Origin: Myxococcota bacterium
Lineage (GTDB): Bacteria > Myxococcota_A > UBA9042 > DTJE01
Assembly: GCA_017994695.1 (NCBI GenBank)
Contig: JAGOKF010000031.1
Coordinates: 1-40,232, forward strand
DNA: 40,232 nucleotides
Direction: 5' to 3'
The notes under the pieces were generated by a model. The model saw nothing but the letters and a program-made list of their open reading frames with translations, did no database searches and was not told the DNA's origin. Position 1 is the stretch's first letter, and every line of letters begins with the position of its first letter. A program made the position numbers and the translations under genes. Positions 16,161 through 24,393 of this stretch are shown here, in pieces.

Positions 16161-17150
16161 ATGCGGAGAATCGCTGTCTGCCTGGGGATCGGATGGGCGC
16201 TCTGGGGCTGCGACCGCGACCCGGTCCTGGCCGCCCGCCGGGCGCTGCCGAAGGACCCCTCCCGGGCGATCCAGGTCCTGGAGCAGGCGGTCCAGCAGAA
16301 ACCGGACTGCTTCGAGTGCCTCGCCTGGCTGGGAGCCGTCCGGGAACAGCAGAAGGACTGGACCGGTGCCGCCGAGGCCTACCGGAAGGCCATGGCCCTC
16401 CCGGACGCCAGGACCCGGACCGAGCCCGTGACCGGGCGGCTGTGGCTGGTTCTGGAAGCCCTGTTCCAGGCCAGCAGCGACCCCGCGACCCGGACGGCCC
16501 TGGCCCGGGAGGCCGCCGCCCTGGAAAGCGAGATGAAGGTGGCCCGTCCCTGGGGCAACCAGTTCCTGCTGGAGGAGGCCCGGAAGGAGATGGCCTCCCT
16601 GGCGAAGGAGGGCCGGGAGCCCGATCTCCGGAAGGCCCTCCAGCAGGCGATGGACCTCTACCTGCCGGCGGACGTGAAGAAATCGCTGTCCGAGGAGGGA
16701 ACCGGCTGGCTCCGCGAGACCTTCGTGGCCCGGGCCAGGGAGGCCTTCCGGTCCGGCGATCTGACCGCCCGTCTGTCCGAGGAGAAGATTTTCGACCCCG
16801 AGACGGACGAAGTGGTGCTGGCCAACCGGTTCCGGATCCCCTCGGCCCGGGAGGACTCGCGCTTCAGCCCCGGGTCGGCGGACTTCTGGGCCGCCGTTCG
16901 CCAGGAGGCCTGCCTGCCCCTGCGGCAGCGCCTGGAGTCGCTGGTGCGGGAAGTCCAGCAGCCCCTGGGACTCCGGGACCCCGCCCCCGCCGACCTGGAC
17001 TGGATCTTCGCCGAAATCTTCCCGAAAGCCCGGGGCGGCTATGCCCGCCACGGCACTCCGGACCGGAACCCCGCGGGAGAGGAGTGGCTCTGCGAGGTGC
17101 GGCTGCCCCTCGAGGCCTTCCTCCAGCAGGTGTTCCGCCTCTCGGAGTGA
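16161..17150 (+). CDS. Lipoprotein with TPR-like N-terminal region
   Basis: 329 residues. MRRIAVCLGIGWALWGC gives a lipoprotein signal with acceptor Cys17. Residues 20-85 look like one or two TPR helices (ARRALPKDPSRAIQVLEQAV, CFECLAWLGAVREQQKDWTGAAEAYRKAM). The remaining helical part, with DWIFAEIFPKARGGYARH and the C-terminal FLQQVFRLSE, is not recognised. TPR lipoproteins usually scaffold envelope complexes. ATG 16161 is chosen because of the GGAGGGAGAG site and signal peptide. The next gene, the GT39-type glycosyltransferase, starts two bases after the stop, so the two are one transcription unit; a role in glycan transfer or assembly is inferred from this only. Confidence 0.7.
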   Translation: MRRIAVCLGIGWALWGCDRDPVLAARRALPKDPSRAIQVLEQAVQQKPDCFECLAWLGAVREQQKDWTGAAEAYRKAMALPDARTRTEPVTGRLWLVLEALFQASSDPATRTALAREAAALESEMKVARPWGNQFLLEEARKEMASLAKEGREPDLRKALQQAMDLYLPADVKKSLSEEGTGWLRETFVARAREAFRSGDLTARLSEEKIFDPETDEVVLANRFRIPSAREDSRFSPGSADFWAAVRQEACLPLRQRLESLVREVQQPLGLRDPAPADLDWIFAEIFPKARGGYARHGTPDRNPAGEEWLCEVRLPLEAFLQQVFRLSE

Positions 17151-17152
17151 CC

Positions 17153-18961
17153 ATGCGCCGCCCCCTGAACCGGCGGAACCGGGCCGTGGCCCTGGCGCTG
17201 GCCGCGATCCACCTGGCCCTGCTGGCCGCCACGCTGGACGTCGGATTCTCCCGGGACGAGTCCTTCTATTTCAACGCCGCCGAGCAGTATTCCCGCTGGT
17301 TCGACGTGCTGAAGGAGACCCCCTCCAAGGCCTTTTCGAAGGAGACCGTCGATCGGGTCTTCGCCTACAACGGCGAGCACCCGGCCCTTCCCAAGATCCT
17401 GTTCGGGGCCTCGTGGCGGCTGCTGGGAAGCCCTCGGGATCCCTCCGTCGAGCCCTGGACCCGGTCCTGGTACCACGAGGGGAAGCCCCCGAAGCCCATC
17501 CTGGGCTGGTTCCGGGAATCCACGGCGATGCGCCTGCCGGCCCTGCTGCTGGCCGCCGTGCTGGTGGCCGCCATCTACCTGTTCGGGGCGGAGTTCCTGG
17601 GTCACCGGGCGGGCCTGGCCGCCGCCCTGCTGTGGATGTTCCAGCCCCACGCCTTCTGGCATTCCCACTTCGCCTGCTTCGACGTGCCCGTCACCGCGTG
17701 GTGGTTCCTGTCGGCATACGCCTTCTGGAAGAGCCTGCCCTCCGAGGACGGCAGCCGCCGGCCGTCGCCGGGATGGGCCGTCGCCGCGGCGGTCTCCCTG
17801 GCCCTGGCCCTCAACACCAAGCACAACGCCTTCTTCTTCCCGCCCCTGGTCCTGGCCTGGTGGCTGTGGACCCGACGGGGCGCCTTCCGGCTGGTCCCGA
17901 CCTCCTCGGGACCCCGGCTGGCCATCCCCTCGATCCCCTGGGCATTCCTGGGGTACCTGACCATCACGCCGATCCTCTACTGGGCCCTGTGGCCCCGGCT
18001 GTGGCACGACCCCGTCGGACACCTGAAGTGGTACTTCGGTTTCCACGCCAAGCACGAGTACTACTGGGCCTACTTCTTCGGCACCCTCTACACGAAGCCC
18101 CCCTTCCCCTGGTCCTTCCCCTTTGCGATGTCGGCGATGACGATCCCCGGGCCGACGGTGATCCTCTTCGGCATCGGCCTGGTCCGGATGGCCCGGGAAG
18201 GCCTGGTGCGCGGGCTGGCCCGGATCGCCCCGGTGCTCCGCCGCATCCGGGATGGGCTGCCCGACCGGGAGCCCGGACTGCTGTCCTTCCTGTTCCTGAA
18301 CTTCCTGGTCCCCTTCGCGATCATCGCCCATCCCAGCGTCCCCATCTTCGGGGGCACGAAGCACTGGCTCCACGGGGTCCCCTTCCTGTGCCTGATCGCG
18401 GGCCTGGGATTCGAGGCCGTGTTGCGGGGCCTCCCGGGGAACGCGGACGGGACCGGCGAATCGCCGGAACCCCGCGGACCCGGCCGCCTGCGGCGGCTGG
18501 CCTGGATCTCCCTGTCCTTCTTGCTGCTGGTGGGCCCCGCGGCCTGGGACACCCTCACGCACACCGCCGACGGCTCGTCGTACTACAACGCCTTCGTCGG
18601 AGGACGGGCCGTGATGGGCCAGCAGGGGATGCAGCGGGAGTTCTGGGGCAACTCCGCCTTCGGCGCCCTGGAATACCTGGACGAGGCCCTCCCGCCCAAC
18701 ACCCGGGTGGACTTCCATGACACCACCTGGGACGCCGTCCGGATGTACTGGCGGGACGGGCTGTTGAGGCGGGACATCGTCCCGGTCTGGGACTTCCGGA
18801 ACGCCGACGTCTTCCTGTTCCACTGGCACAAGGAGTTCACGGACCTGGAGGGGGACGTGCGCCGGGACTTCGGCGCCACGGGCCCCTCCTTCGTGTGGGC
18901 GCCCGGCGGAGTGCCCCTGCTGGACGTCTGGCGCCGGCCCTCGACCGCGGAGCAGCCATGA
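17153..18961 (+). CDS. Glycosyltransferase family 39-type (GT-C) membrane protein
   Basis: 602 residues. GT-C enzymes transfer a sugar from a lipid-phosphate carrier to protein or lipid on the outer face of the inner membrane. The first membrane helix (10-30) is followed by the loop GFSRDESFYF with the catalytic-type Asp35-Glu36, and a GEHPALPKILFG block recalls the family's HPP motif. About ten hydrophobic helices follow (e.g. AMRLPALLLAAVLVAAIYLF, WAVAAAVSLALALNTKH). LWPRLWHDPVGHLKWYFGFHAKHEYY and GTKHWLHGVPFLCLIAG are typical of GT39-like members. The C-terminal 100 residues are extracytoplasmic. Its stop overlaps the next ATG (ATGA). Acceptor and donor are unknown. Confidence 0.85.
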   Translation: MRRPLNRRNRAVALALAAIHLALLAATLDVGFSRDESFYFNAAEQYSRWFDVLKETPSKAFSKETVDRVFAYNGEHPALPKILFGASWRLLGSPRDPSVEPWTRSWYHEGKPPKPILGWFRESTAMRLPALLLAAVLVAAIYLFGAEFLGHRAGLAAALLWMFQPHAFWHSHFACFDVPVTAWWFLSAYAFWKSLPSEDGSRRPSPGWAVAAAVSLALALNTKHNAFFFPPLVLAWWLWTRRGAFRLVPTSSGPRLAIPSIPWAFLGYLTITPILYWALWPRLWHDPVGHLKWYFGFHAKHEYYWAYFFGTLYTKPPFPWSFPFAMSAMTIPGPTVILFGIGLVRMAREGLVRGLARIAPVLRRIRDGLPDREPGLLSFLFLNFLVPFAIIAHPSVPIFGGTKHWLHGVPFLCLIAGLGFEAVLRGLPGNADGTGESPEPRGPGRLRRLAWISLSFLLLVGPAAWDTLTHTADGSSYYNAFVGGRAVMGQQGMQREFWGNSAFGALEYLDEALPPNTRVDFHDTTWDAVRMYWRDGLLRRDIVPVWDFRNADVFLFHWHKEFTDLEGDVRRDFGATGPSFVWAPGGVPLLDVWRRPSTAEQP

Positions 18962-19830
18962 CCCGGCGATTCCTGGCAAGTCTCTCCGTGCTGGCCGTCG
19001 CCGCGGGGTATTTCGTCCTCGCCCGGGTGCAGGAGGCCCGGGTTCCCGGGGCCGGGGACTGGGCCCGGGCCGCCCAGGAGGTCCGGGCCCGCTGGCAGCC
19101 GGGCGACTTCATCGTCTTCTCGCCGGCCTGGGCCCACGCGGGATCGCCCTGGCTGTCGGGACTGCCGATGGACATCGCCGAGCAGACCGATTGGTACGAG
19201 GCCTCGAAGCACTCCCGGGTCTTCGTCGTGGCCTCCTTCCCGGACCGATCCCCGGTGCCGCCGGACGGCTGGAGGGTGATTGAGACGATCCCCCAGGACC
19301 GGGTCACGGTCCACCTCTGGAAGCCCCCGGACCGGGAGGCCCTGGCCTGGGACGCCCGGCAGCACGTGCAGGAGGCCCGGGTCAGCCGGGGCCTGGGCCC
19401 GGGGAAGGTTCCCTGCGACACCTTCCGGGACGGGCGGTGGCACTGCGGCGCCCCCCACCCGTGGCAGAACGTCGGCCGGATCGACCGGGACATCGCCGGG
19501 CGGGTCCGGGAGGTCCTCTGGGCCCACGCCCGGGATCGGGGGGAGCCCCTGGAGGTCGCCTGGGAGGACCTGCCGGCCGCCCGCCGGCTGACCGTCCACT
19601 GGGGCCTGACCCAGCGGGCCGTCGAGCAGGATACAGGATCCCCGGTCGTGGCCGAGGTCCTCCTGGGAGACCGGGTGGTGGTCCGGCAGACCCTCGGCAT
19701 CCACGAGGCGGGGTGGTTCCGGCACGACATTCCCCTGGCGGACGGAGAGGGCCGGTCCTTCCGGGTCCGGGTGACCGCCCAGAAGAACCAGGACCGCCAG
19801 TTCTGCTTCACCGCCGACCTCTGGAAGTGA
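18958..19830 (+). CDS. Exported or membrane-anchored protein coupled to the GT39 gene
   Basis: 290 residues, not recognised. A single N-terminal hydrophobic helix (RRFLASLSVLAVAAGYFVLA) is an anchor or uncleaved signal; the rest is extracytoplasmic. Segments such as WQPGDFIVFSPAWAHAGSPWL and RVFVVASFP..SPVPPDGWRVIETI resemble the soluble C-terminal part of GT39-like glycosyltransferases, but there are no further membrane helices. The C-terminal 130 residues look beta-rich (RRLTVHWGLTQRAVE ... VVAEVLLGDRVVVRQTLGIHEAGWFRHDI), perhaps a carbohydrate-binding-like sandwich. The ATG overlaps the GT39 stop, implying translational coupling and a shared role in glycan transfer. No active-site motif is claimed. 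Confidence 0.7.
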   Translation: MTRRFLASLSVLAVAAGYFVLARVQEARVPGAGDWARAAQEVRARWQPGDFIVFSPAWAHAGSPWLSGLPMDIAEQTDWYEASKHSRVFVVASFPDRSPVPPDGWRVIETIPQDRVTVHLWKPPDREALAWDARQHVQEARVSRGLGPGKVPCDTFRDGRWHCGAPHPWQNVGRIDRDIAGRVREVLWAHARDRGEPLEVAWEDLPAARRLTVHWGLTQRAVEQDTGSPVVAEVLLGDRVVVRQTLGIHEAGWFRHDIPLADGEGRSFRVRVTAQKNQDRQFCFTADLWK

Positions 19831-19902
19831 TCCCGGAAGGGTCTCCTCCCCCTCCTGCCGCCGCCCCGGAATCCCCCCTGCGGACTCGTGCCGGCCTCCC
19901 GG

Positions 19903-19911
19903 TGCTACAAT
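19903..19911 (+). promoter_or_regulatory. Extended -10 promoter for the barrel protein gene
   Basis: TGCTACAAT is followed by CGCCCCG and then CGGAGGA, the ribosome site; the ATG is 24 bases beyond the -10. No clear -35. It sits in the 104-base gap after the GT39-coupled gene. Confidence 0.55.
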
Positions 19912-19934
19912 CGCCCCGAGCGGAGGACAGCGTC

Positions 19935-20783
19935 ATGCTGGATCGCACCGGTCTCCGATGGATCTCGATGGCCGCACTGTGGCTCCTCCCGGCCCTGGCA
20001 CCGGCCCGTTCGTTCCAGCCGGACTCCCGGGCCTTCCTCCAGGCCTGCACCGCCTCCCCCTGCGACCCGGTCGATCGGTCCGGCTTCGACGACGTGATCT
20101 CCCAGATCGGCAGCGGCATCGCCGGCCGGTTCGCCGGGCCGGCCCACACCACGGGCCCCTGGGGGATCGAGATCGCCTACGCCGTCGGACTGGTGGAACT
20201 GGATCGATCCCGGCCGGTCTGGCAGGGGGACGCCGCCACCGGACGCCCCCCGGTCTTCCGGGACCCGGGACCGGTGCTGACCACCGGGCAGTTGCAGGTG
20301 CGCAAGGGCCTGCCGGCAGGCTTCCAGATCGGGGGCCTGCTGACCCAGGTCTTCGACAGTCGCCTCTGGGGCCTGGGCCTGGAACTGGCCTGGGCGTTCC
20401 TGGAGGGCCTGGACCGGGTGCCCGACCTGGCGATCCACCTCCAGGCGGGAACCCTGCTGGGAGCGGACGACCTGCTGCTCCTCGACGCCGCCGGGGCCCT
20501 GATCCTCTCCAAGTCCCTGCCCGTCGCGGGCCTCTTCCGGCTGGCGCCCTTCGGAGGCTACCAGTTCCTTTACACGATGGGCAGCACGCACCTGACCGCG
20601 GCCCCCGGCCCCGGGGAGACCCGCCTGACGTACTACTCCCTGGAACCGCGGCACCTCTTCGCCCACCGCCTGGTGGCGGGCCTCCAGGCCGCCGCCTCCT
20701 TCGTCACCGCCGGCTTCGAGATGACCCTGGACGTCCCGACCTGGAGACGGACCTACGCGTTGAAGATCGGGTTCCTGTTCTGA
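19935..20783 (+). CDS. Probable outer-membrane beta-barrel protein
   Basis: 282 residues, with a signal peptide (WISMAALWLLPALAPARS). Strand-like amphipathic segments follow: GPWGIEIAYAVGLVELD, LTTGQLQVRKGLPAGFQIGG, GLGLELAWAFLEGL, SFVTAGFEMTLDV and the terminal TYALKIGFLF with Phe at the C-terminus, as in BAM substrates. A short Cys pair (CTASPC, near residue 30) follows the signal. No specific family is recognised. ATG 19935 is chosen for the CGGAGGA site and the promoter just upstream; longer readings upstream overlap the previous gene in another frame and are rejected. It is convergent with the FHA/vWA-like gene, 42 bases apart. Confidence 0.75.
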   Translation: MLDRTGLRWISMAALWLLPALAPARSFQPDSRAFLQACTASPCDPVDRSGFDDVISQIGSGIAGRFAGPAHTTGPWGIEIAYAVGLVELDRSRPVWQGDAATGRPPVFRDPGPVLTTGQLQVRKGLPAGFQIGGLLTQVFDSRLWGLGLELAWAFLEGLDRVPDLAIHLQAGTLLGADDLLLLDAAGALILSKSLPVAGLFRLAPFGGYQFLYTMGSTHLTAAPGPGETRLTYYSLEPRHLFAHRLVAGLQAAASFVTAGFEMTLDVPTWRRTYALKIGFLF

Positions 20784-20810
20784 TCCGGAAGCAAGCCAGG
20801 CGGCCCCCGG

Positions 20811-20824
20811 CGGGAATTCTCCCG
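20811..20824. other. Short inverted repeat between convergent genes
   Basis: CGGGA-ATTC-TCCCG, a 5-bp stem with a 4-base loop, sits between the stop codons of the barrel gene and the FHA/vWA-like gene. No T-run follows. It may be a weak bidirectional transcript end. Confidence 0.25.
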
Positions 20825-20825
20825 G

Positions 20826-22280
20826 CTACAGCCGGAACTGCATCTCGGTGGATCCGAGCCGGATCGAGTCCCCGTCCTTCAGGAACACCTTCAGGACCTT
20901 CTGGCCGTTGACCCGGACCCCGTTCACCGACTGCATGTCCTCCAGCAGGTAGGAGCGGTCCTTGCTGATCGTGATGCTGCAGTGGCGCTTCCCGACCGAG
21001 GAGTCGGGGATGCAGACGTGGTTGTCCGGCGCCCGGCCGATGTAGGACACGTCTTCGACCAGATGGAAGGTCCGGTTCTGGGCCGGACCCTCCCGGACGA
21101 TCAGGCGGCCCCGGGAGGGGCCATCGTAGGATTCCGCTGCGGCCCTGGCCTGCTCCTCCTGCTGGCGTCTCCGGCGGGCCGCCGCCGCCAGCACGATCAG
21201 GCGCACCACCAGGACCAGGATCACCAGTCCGACGACCGCCACCGCGATCAGCAGCACCATCCGGACCCAGCCGGTCTTCCGCTGGAGGTTCCCCACCGGC
21301 ACGGGATCGCTGCGATACTCGTCCTTGCCCCTCCGGGCGACCAGCGTCATCTCGGCATTCTTCCGGGAGAGGCGATCCTGCACCTGCCACTGGACCTGGT
21401 ACACCCCCCGCCCCGACAGCCAGGGCCCCAGTTCCTTCATCTGGGCGGTCAGGGCCCTCCGGGCCACGGCGGCCCGGTAGACCCCGGCGGCCCCGAGCCT
21501 CTGGAGGTCCTCGCCTCGGAGGTTCTCCTCGAGCCCCACCACATAGACCTCGACCCAGCGGTCGCTCGACTGGGTCTGGAGGCTCCGGGCCCAGTTCTCC
21601 TGGATCTCCTCGCTGCTCTGTCCGTCGGACACGATCACCACGACGTACCGCTGGCGGCCCGGGGTCTTCGCCATGAATCCCTTGATCCCGTCCATCAGCA
21701 GCGTCGGCAGCCGGGGAGCCTCGCCGGAGGCATCGCCGGACGCGCACTTCTCGGCCACCGTGGACAGGTCCTCGGGCAGCCGGATCGAGGAGGCCGCCGC
21801 CGCCTTGCCCGAGATCTCCGAGGGCAGCACCCGGCTTTCGTTGTAGCAGCCCACCATCAGGGTGTCCTCGTCCCGGACCTGCGTCTTCAGCGCCGCCAGG
21901 CCGTCCCAGGCGTACTGGAACGGCGTCCGGGCCCGGTCGGAACCGGCCTTCGCGCTGTCATCGGGCTTCACGAAGGCCTGGGTCGCCGGGATCAGGATCA
22001 GCACCGCGGTGCGGGAAGGCGTCACCGACGAGAACGGGGTCACCTGGGCCTGGGCCTCCACCTCCCGGTCGCCCAGCAGCAGTCTCCATTCCCCCTGCTG
22101 GAGTTCTTCCAGGGGCCCGTTCTCGTCCTGGGCCGACACGGTGAAGGACAGGCCCCCCGATTCGGCGTAGTCCTGCGTGCCGAAGGATCGCACCTTCAGG
22201 GGCGCGGCCTCGACCGCGTTGGCCATCGCCGTCAGCACGACCCAGGCGGCCCACGCCCGCCAGGCTCCGATGCCGCTCAT
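20826..22280 (-). CDS. Membrane protein with exported vWA-like domain and cytoplasmic FHA domain
   Basis: 484 residues. A signal peptide (1-26) leads to an exported domain (about 30-290) resembling von Willebrand factor A: a hydrophobic strand AVLILIPATQAF (92-103), RYVVVIVSDGQSSEE (211-225) and VEVYVVGLEE. The usual DxSxS metal site is absent, since the first strand reads IPATQ. A membrane helix (about 339-367) is followed by RRRR and a C-terminal FHA domain (391-484) with YIGRAPDN (Arg416), SSVGKRHC and SVNGVRVNG (Asn453), the phosphothreonine-binding residues. It could pass an external binding event to a Ser/Thr kinase pathway; no kinase is in the window. GGGAGGA precedes ATG 22280. It follows the second FHA gene by 24 bases. 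Confidence 0.83.
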   Translation of the reverse strand: MSGIGAWRAWAAWVVLTAMANAVEAAPLKVRSFGTQDYAESGGLSFTVSAQDENGPLEELQQGEWRLLLGDREVEAQAQVTPFSSVTPSRTAVLILIPATQAFVKPDDSAKAGSDRARTPFQYAWDGLAALKTQVRDEDTLMVGCYNESRVLPSEISGKAAAASSIRLPEDLSTVAEKCASGDASGEAPRLPTLLMDGIKGFMAKTPGRQRYVVVIVSDGQSSEEIQENWARSLQTQSSDRWVEVYVVGLEENLRGEDLQRLGAAGVYRAAVARRALTAQMKELGPWLSGRGVYQVQWQVQDRLSRKNAEMTLVARRGKDEYRSDPVPVGNLQRKTGWVRMVLLIAVAVVGLVILVLVVRLIVLAAAARRRRQQEEQARAAAESYDGPSRGRLIVREGPAQNRTFHLVEDVSYIGRAPDNHVCIPDSSVGKRHCSITISKDRSYLLEDMQSVNGVRVNGQKVLKVFLKDGDSIRLGSTEMQFRL

Positions 22281-22304
22281 GGTGTCCTCCCGTGCACGGG
22301 GTCG

Positions 22305-22946
22305 TCAGTCCAGGGCCTTGAACCGCAACTCGGTGTGTCCCACGATGATGGTGTCGTTGTCCACGATCTGCGCCTGGTCCACCTTCCGGCCATTGACCCG
22401 GGTGCCGTTCTTGCTCCCGGCATCGCTGATCCGGTAGCCGTCCTCCTCGTTGTACACGATCGTCGCGTGGTGCCCACTGACGTAGGGGTCCGTCAGCACC
22501 ACCTCCATGTCGGCCGCCGTCCCGATCCGGTTGCGCCCGGCGACCAGGCGGAAGTCCCGGCCCTGCTGGACCCCGTTCATCACCACGACCCAACCCACGC
22601 AGGGCTGGAAGTTCGCGTCGTCGAACTCCCCCAGGTTGATGGCCTGGGTCTTCGCCTCGGCCATCTCCTCCTCGTCCACGGGTGCGGATCCTCCCGCCGC
22701 CTGGCCCTTCTTCTTTCCAATCCAGGGGAATCCCATCTTCCTTCCCTCCGGTTTCGGGGCCTTCTTCCCGCCGGAGGTCGCGGCGCCCTTGGCCTTCGCG
22801 ACCCCCCCGTCCACCGCCGCGTTGAACTTCGACGCCACCTTCCCCTGGGCCCGGGCCCGGGCCGCGTACACCTTCCCCTTCGCGCCGATCTGGACGCCTT
22901 CCACGCGGCTGCGGAAGAGGCCCTTGATGAAGTCGATGACGAACAT
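22305..22946 (-). CDS. FHA domain protein
   Basis: 213 residues. An amphipathic N-terminus (MFVIDFIKGLFRS) could touch the membrane; residues 20-80 are Lys/Ala/Gly-rich. EEEMAEAKTQAINLGEF (82-98) is a possible phosphothreonine site. The FHA domain (118-213) keeps the binding residues NRIGTAADMEVV, YVSGHHATI and SKNGTRVNG. FHA domains read phosphothreonine on partner proteins. No Shine-Dalgarno sequence stands before the ATG; instead a GATAAT -10 ends only nine bases upstream, so the mRNA may be nearly leaderless. It sits directly upstream of the vWA-like/FHA gene with which it is probably co-transcribed. Confidence 0.85.
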   Translation of the reverse strand: MFVIDFIKGLFRSRVEGVQIGAKGKVYAARARAQGKVASKFNAAVDGGVAKAKGAATSGGKKAPKPEGRKMGFPWIGKKKGQAAGGSAPVDEEEMAEAKTQAINLGEFDDANFQPCVGWVVVMNGVQQGRDFRLVAGRNRIGTAADMEVVLTDPYVSGHHATIVYNEEDGYRISDAGSKNGTRVNGRKVDQAQIVDNDTIIVGHTELRFKALD

Positions 22947-22949
22947 GCT

Positions 22950-22967
22950 GGCTGCATTATCGCAGCC
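22950..22967 (-). promoter_or_regulatory. Inverted repeat enclosing a -10 box before the FHA gene
   Basis: Perfect 6-bp arms GGCTGC and GCAGCC enclose GATAAT (minus strand, 22956-22961). It ends 3 bases before the ATG of the FHA gene and starts 12 bases after the stop of the PFL gene. It may be an operator around the -10, or a hairpin ending the PFL transcript. Confidence 0.45.
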
Positions 22968-22979
22968 TGGAAAGCCAAG

Positions 22980-24353
22980 TCAATTGCGGAAGGAGGAGAC
23001 CGCCGGCGGGATCCGTCCCCCCAGGCGGATGAACGGTCCCGACTGGAAGGGCTTGACCTCCATCACGATCAGTTCGCCCAGCAGCCCGCCCAGGTCCACC
23101 GTGTCCCCCGCCCGGGCGCCGGGGACGGGGATCAGGCGGCACGCCGTCGTCTTGTGGTTCATCACCCCGATGGCCATCTCGTCGGCGATGATCGCCGCGA
23201 TGGTCTCGGGAGGGGTGTCGCCGGGCAGCGCCACCATGTCCAGGCCGACGCTGCAGATCGCCGTCATCGCCTCCAGCTTGTCCAGCGTCAGGGCCCCGAC
23301 CCGGGTCGCTTGGACCATGCCGCCGTCCTCGCTGACGGGGATGAAGGCCCCCGACAGCCCTCCCACGGACGACGACGCCATCAGGCCTCCCTTCTTGACC
23401 GCCTCGGTCAGCAGGAAGAGCGCCGCCGTCGTCCCGTGGGTGCCCGCGACCTCCAGGCCCATCGCCACCAGGATGTCCGCCACCGAGTCCCCCTGGGCCG
23501 GCGTCGGGGCGAGGGAGAGGTCCACCACGCCGAATTGGACCGGCGGTCCCAGGCGCGCCACCACCTCCCGGCCGATCAGTTCCCCGGCCCGGGTGATCTT
23601 GAAGGCCATCCGTTTCACGGTCTCGGCCAGGGTCCCCAGGTCCAGCCGCTGCTCCAGGTGTCGCAGGCGCTCGATGGCGGCCAGCACCACCCCAGGCCCC
23701 GAGACGCCGACGTTGATCACCACGTCGGGCTCCCCGACGCCGTGCATCGCCCCGGCGATGAAAGGGTTGTCCTCCGGAGCGTTGGCGAAGACCACCAGCC
23801 GGGCGCAGGCCGCCCCGTGCTCGATCCGGCGGCTCGCCTCGACGATGACCTCCCCCATCGCCGCCACGGCCTCCATGTTGATCCCCGCCCGGGAGGAGGC
23901 GAGGTTCACGCTGGAGCAGACCCGGGTCGTCTCCCCCAGCACCTCGGGGATGCTCCGCATCAGCCGGGCGTCCCCGGGCGTCGCCCCCTTGTGCACGAGG
24001 GCCGAGTAGCCGGCGATGTAGTCGATGCCCAGTTCCAGCGCGGCCCGCTCCAGGGCCTGCCCCGCGGCCCGGTAGGAGGCCTCCGGGGCCCCCTCCAGGA
24101 CCAGGGACACCGGGGTCACGCTGACTCGCTTGTTGACGATGGGGATCCCGTACATCTCCTCGACCTCGGCGGCGGCCTGGCGCAGCCGGGCGGCCTGCCC
24201 GACCACCCGCCGATGGATGTAGTCCCCCACCGTCTCGGGGTCCTTGGCGGGGCACCCCAGCAGGTTGATCCCCATCGTGACGGTCCGGATGTCCAGGTGC
24301 TCCACCTCGACCATCCGGAGCGTCTCCTTCACCTCCTCGGGACGATAGATCAC
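22980..24353 (-). CDS. PFL family protein (UPF0210, DUF711)
   Basis: 457 residues, the usual length. The family is related to pyruvate formate-lyase-like folds but its reaction is not established. Recognised blocks: EVEHLDIRTVTMGINLLGC near the N-terminus, NKRVSVTPVSLV, CSSVNLASSRAGINMEAVA, FANAPEDNPFIAGAMHGVGEPDVVINVGVSGPGVV, FGVVDLSLAPTPAQGDSVADIL and MNHKTTACRLIPVPG. In many bacteria it is paired with a small ACT-domain protein (UPF0237); here the gene upstream has such an ACT domain, 40 bases away. Start is GTG at 24353, with GGGGAGGAACC before it. It is the last gene of the RAM / EutN / ACT-fusion run. Confidence 0.93.
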   Translation of the reverse strand: MIYRPEEVKETLRMVEVEHLDIRTVTMGINLLGCPAKDPETVGDYIHRRVVGQAARLRQAAAEVEEMYGIPIVNKRVSVTPVSLVLEGAPEASYRAAGQALERAALELGIDYIAGYSALVHKGATPGDARLMRSIPEVLGETTRVCSSVNLASSRAGINMEAVAAMGEVIVEASRRIEHGAACARLVVFANAPEDNPFIAGAMHGVGEPDVVINVGVSGPGVVLAAIERLRHLEQRLDLGTLAETVKRMAFKITRAGELIGREVVARLGPPVQFGVVDLSLAPTPAQGDSVADILVAMGLEVAGTHGTTAALFLLTEAVKKGGLMASSSVGGLSGAFIPVSEDGGMVQATRVGALTLDKLEAMTAICSVGLDMVALPGDTPPETIAAIIADEMAIGVMNHKTTACRLIPVPGARAGDTVDLGGLLGELIVMEVKPFQSGPFIRLGGRIPPAVSSFRN

Positions 24354-24393
24354 GGTTCCTCCCCGTCGCCGGCGACGCGGTGCGGCGAAGTCC

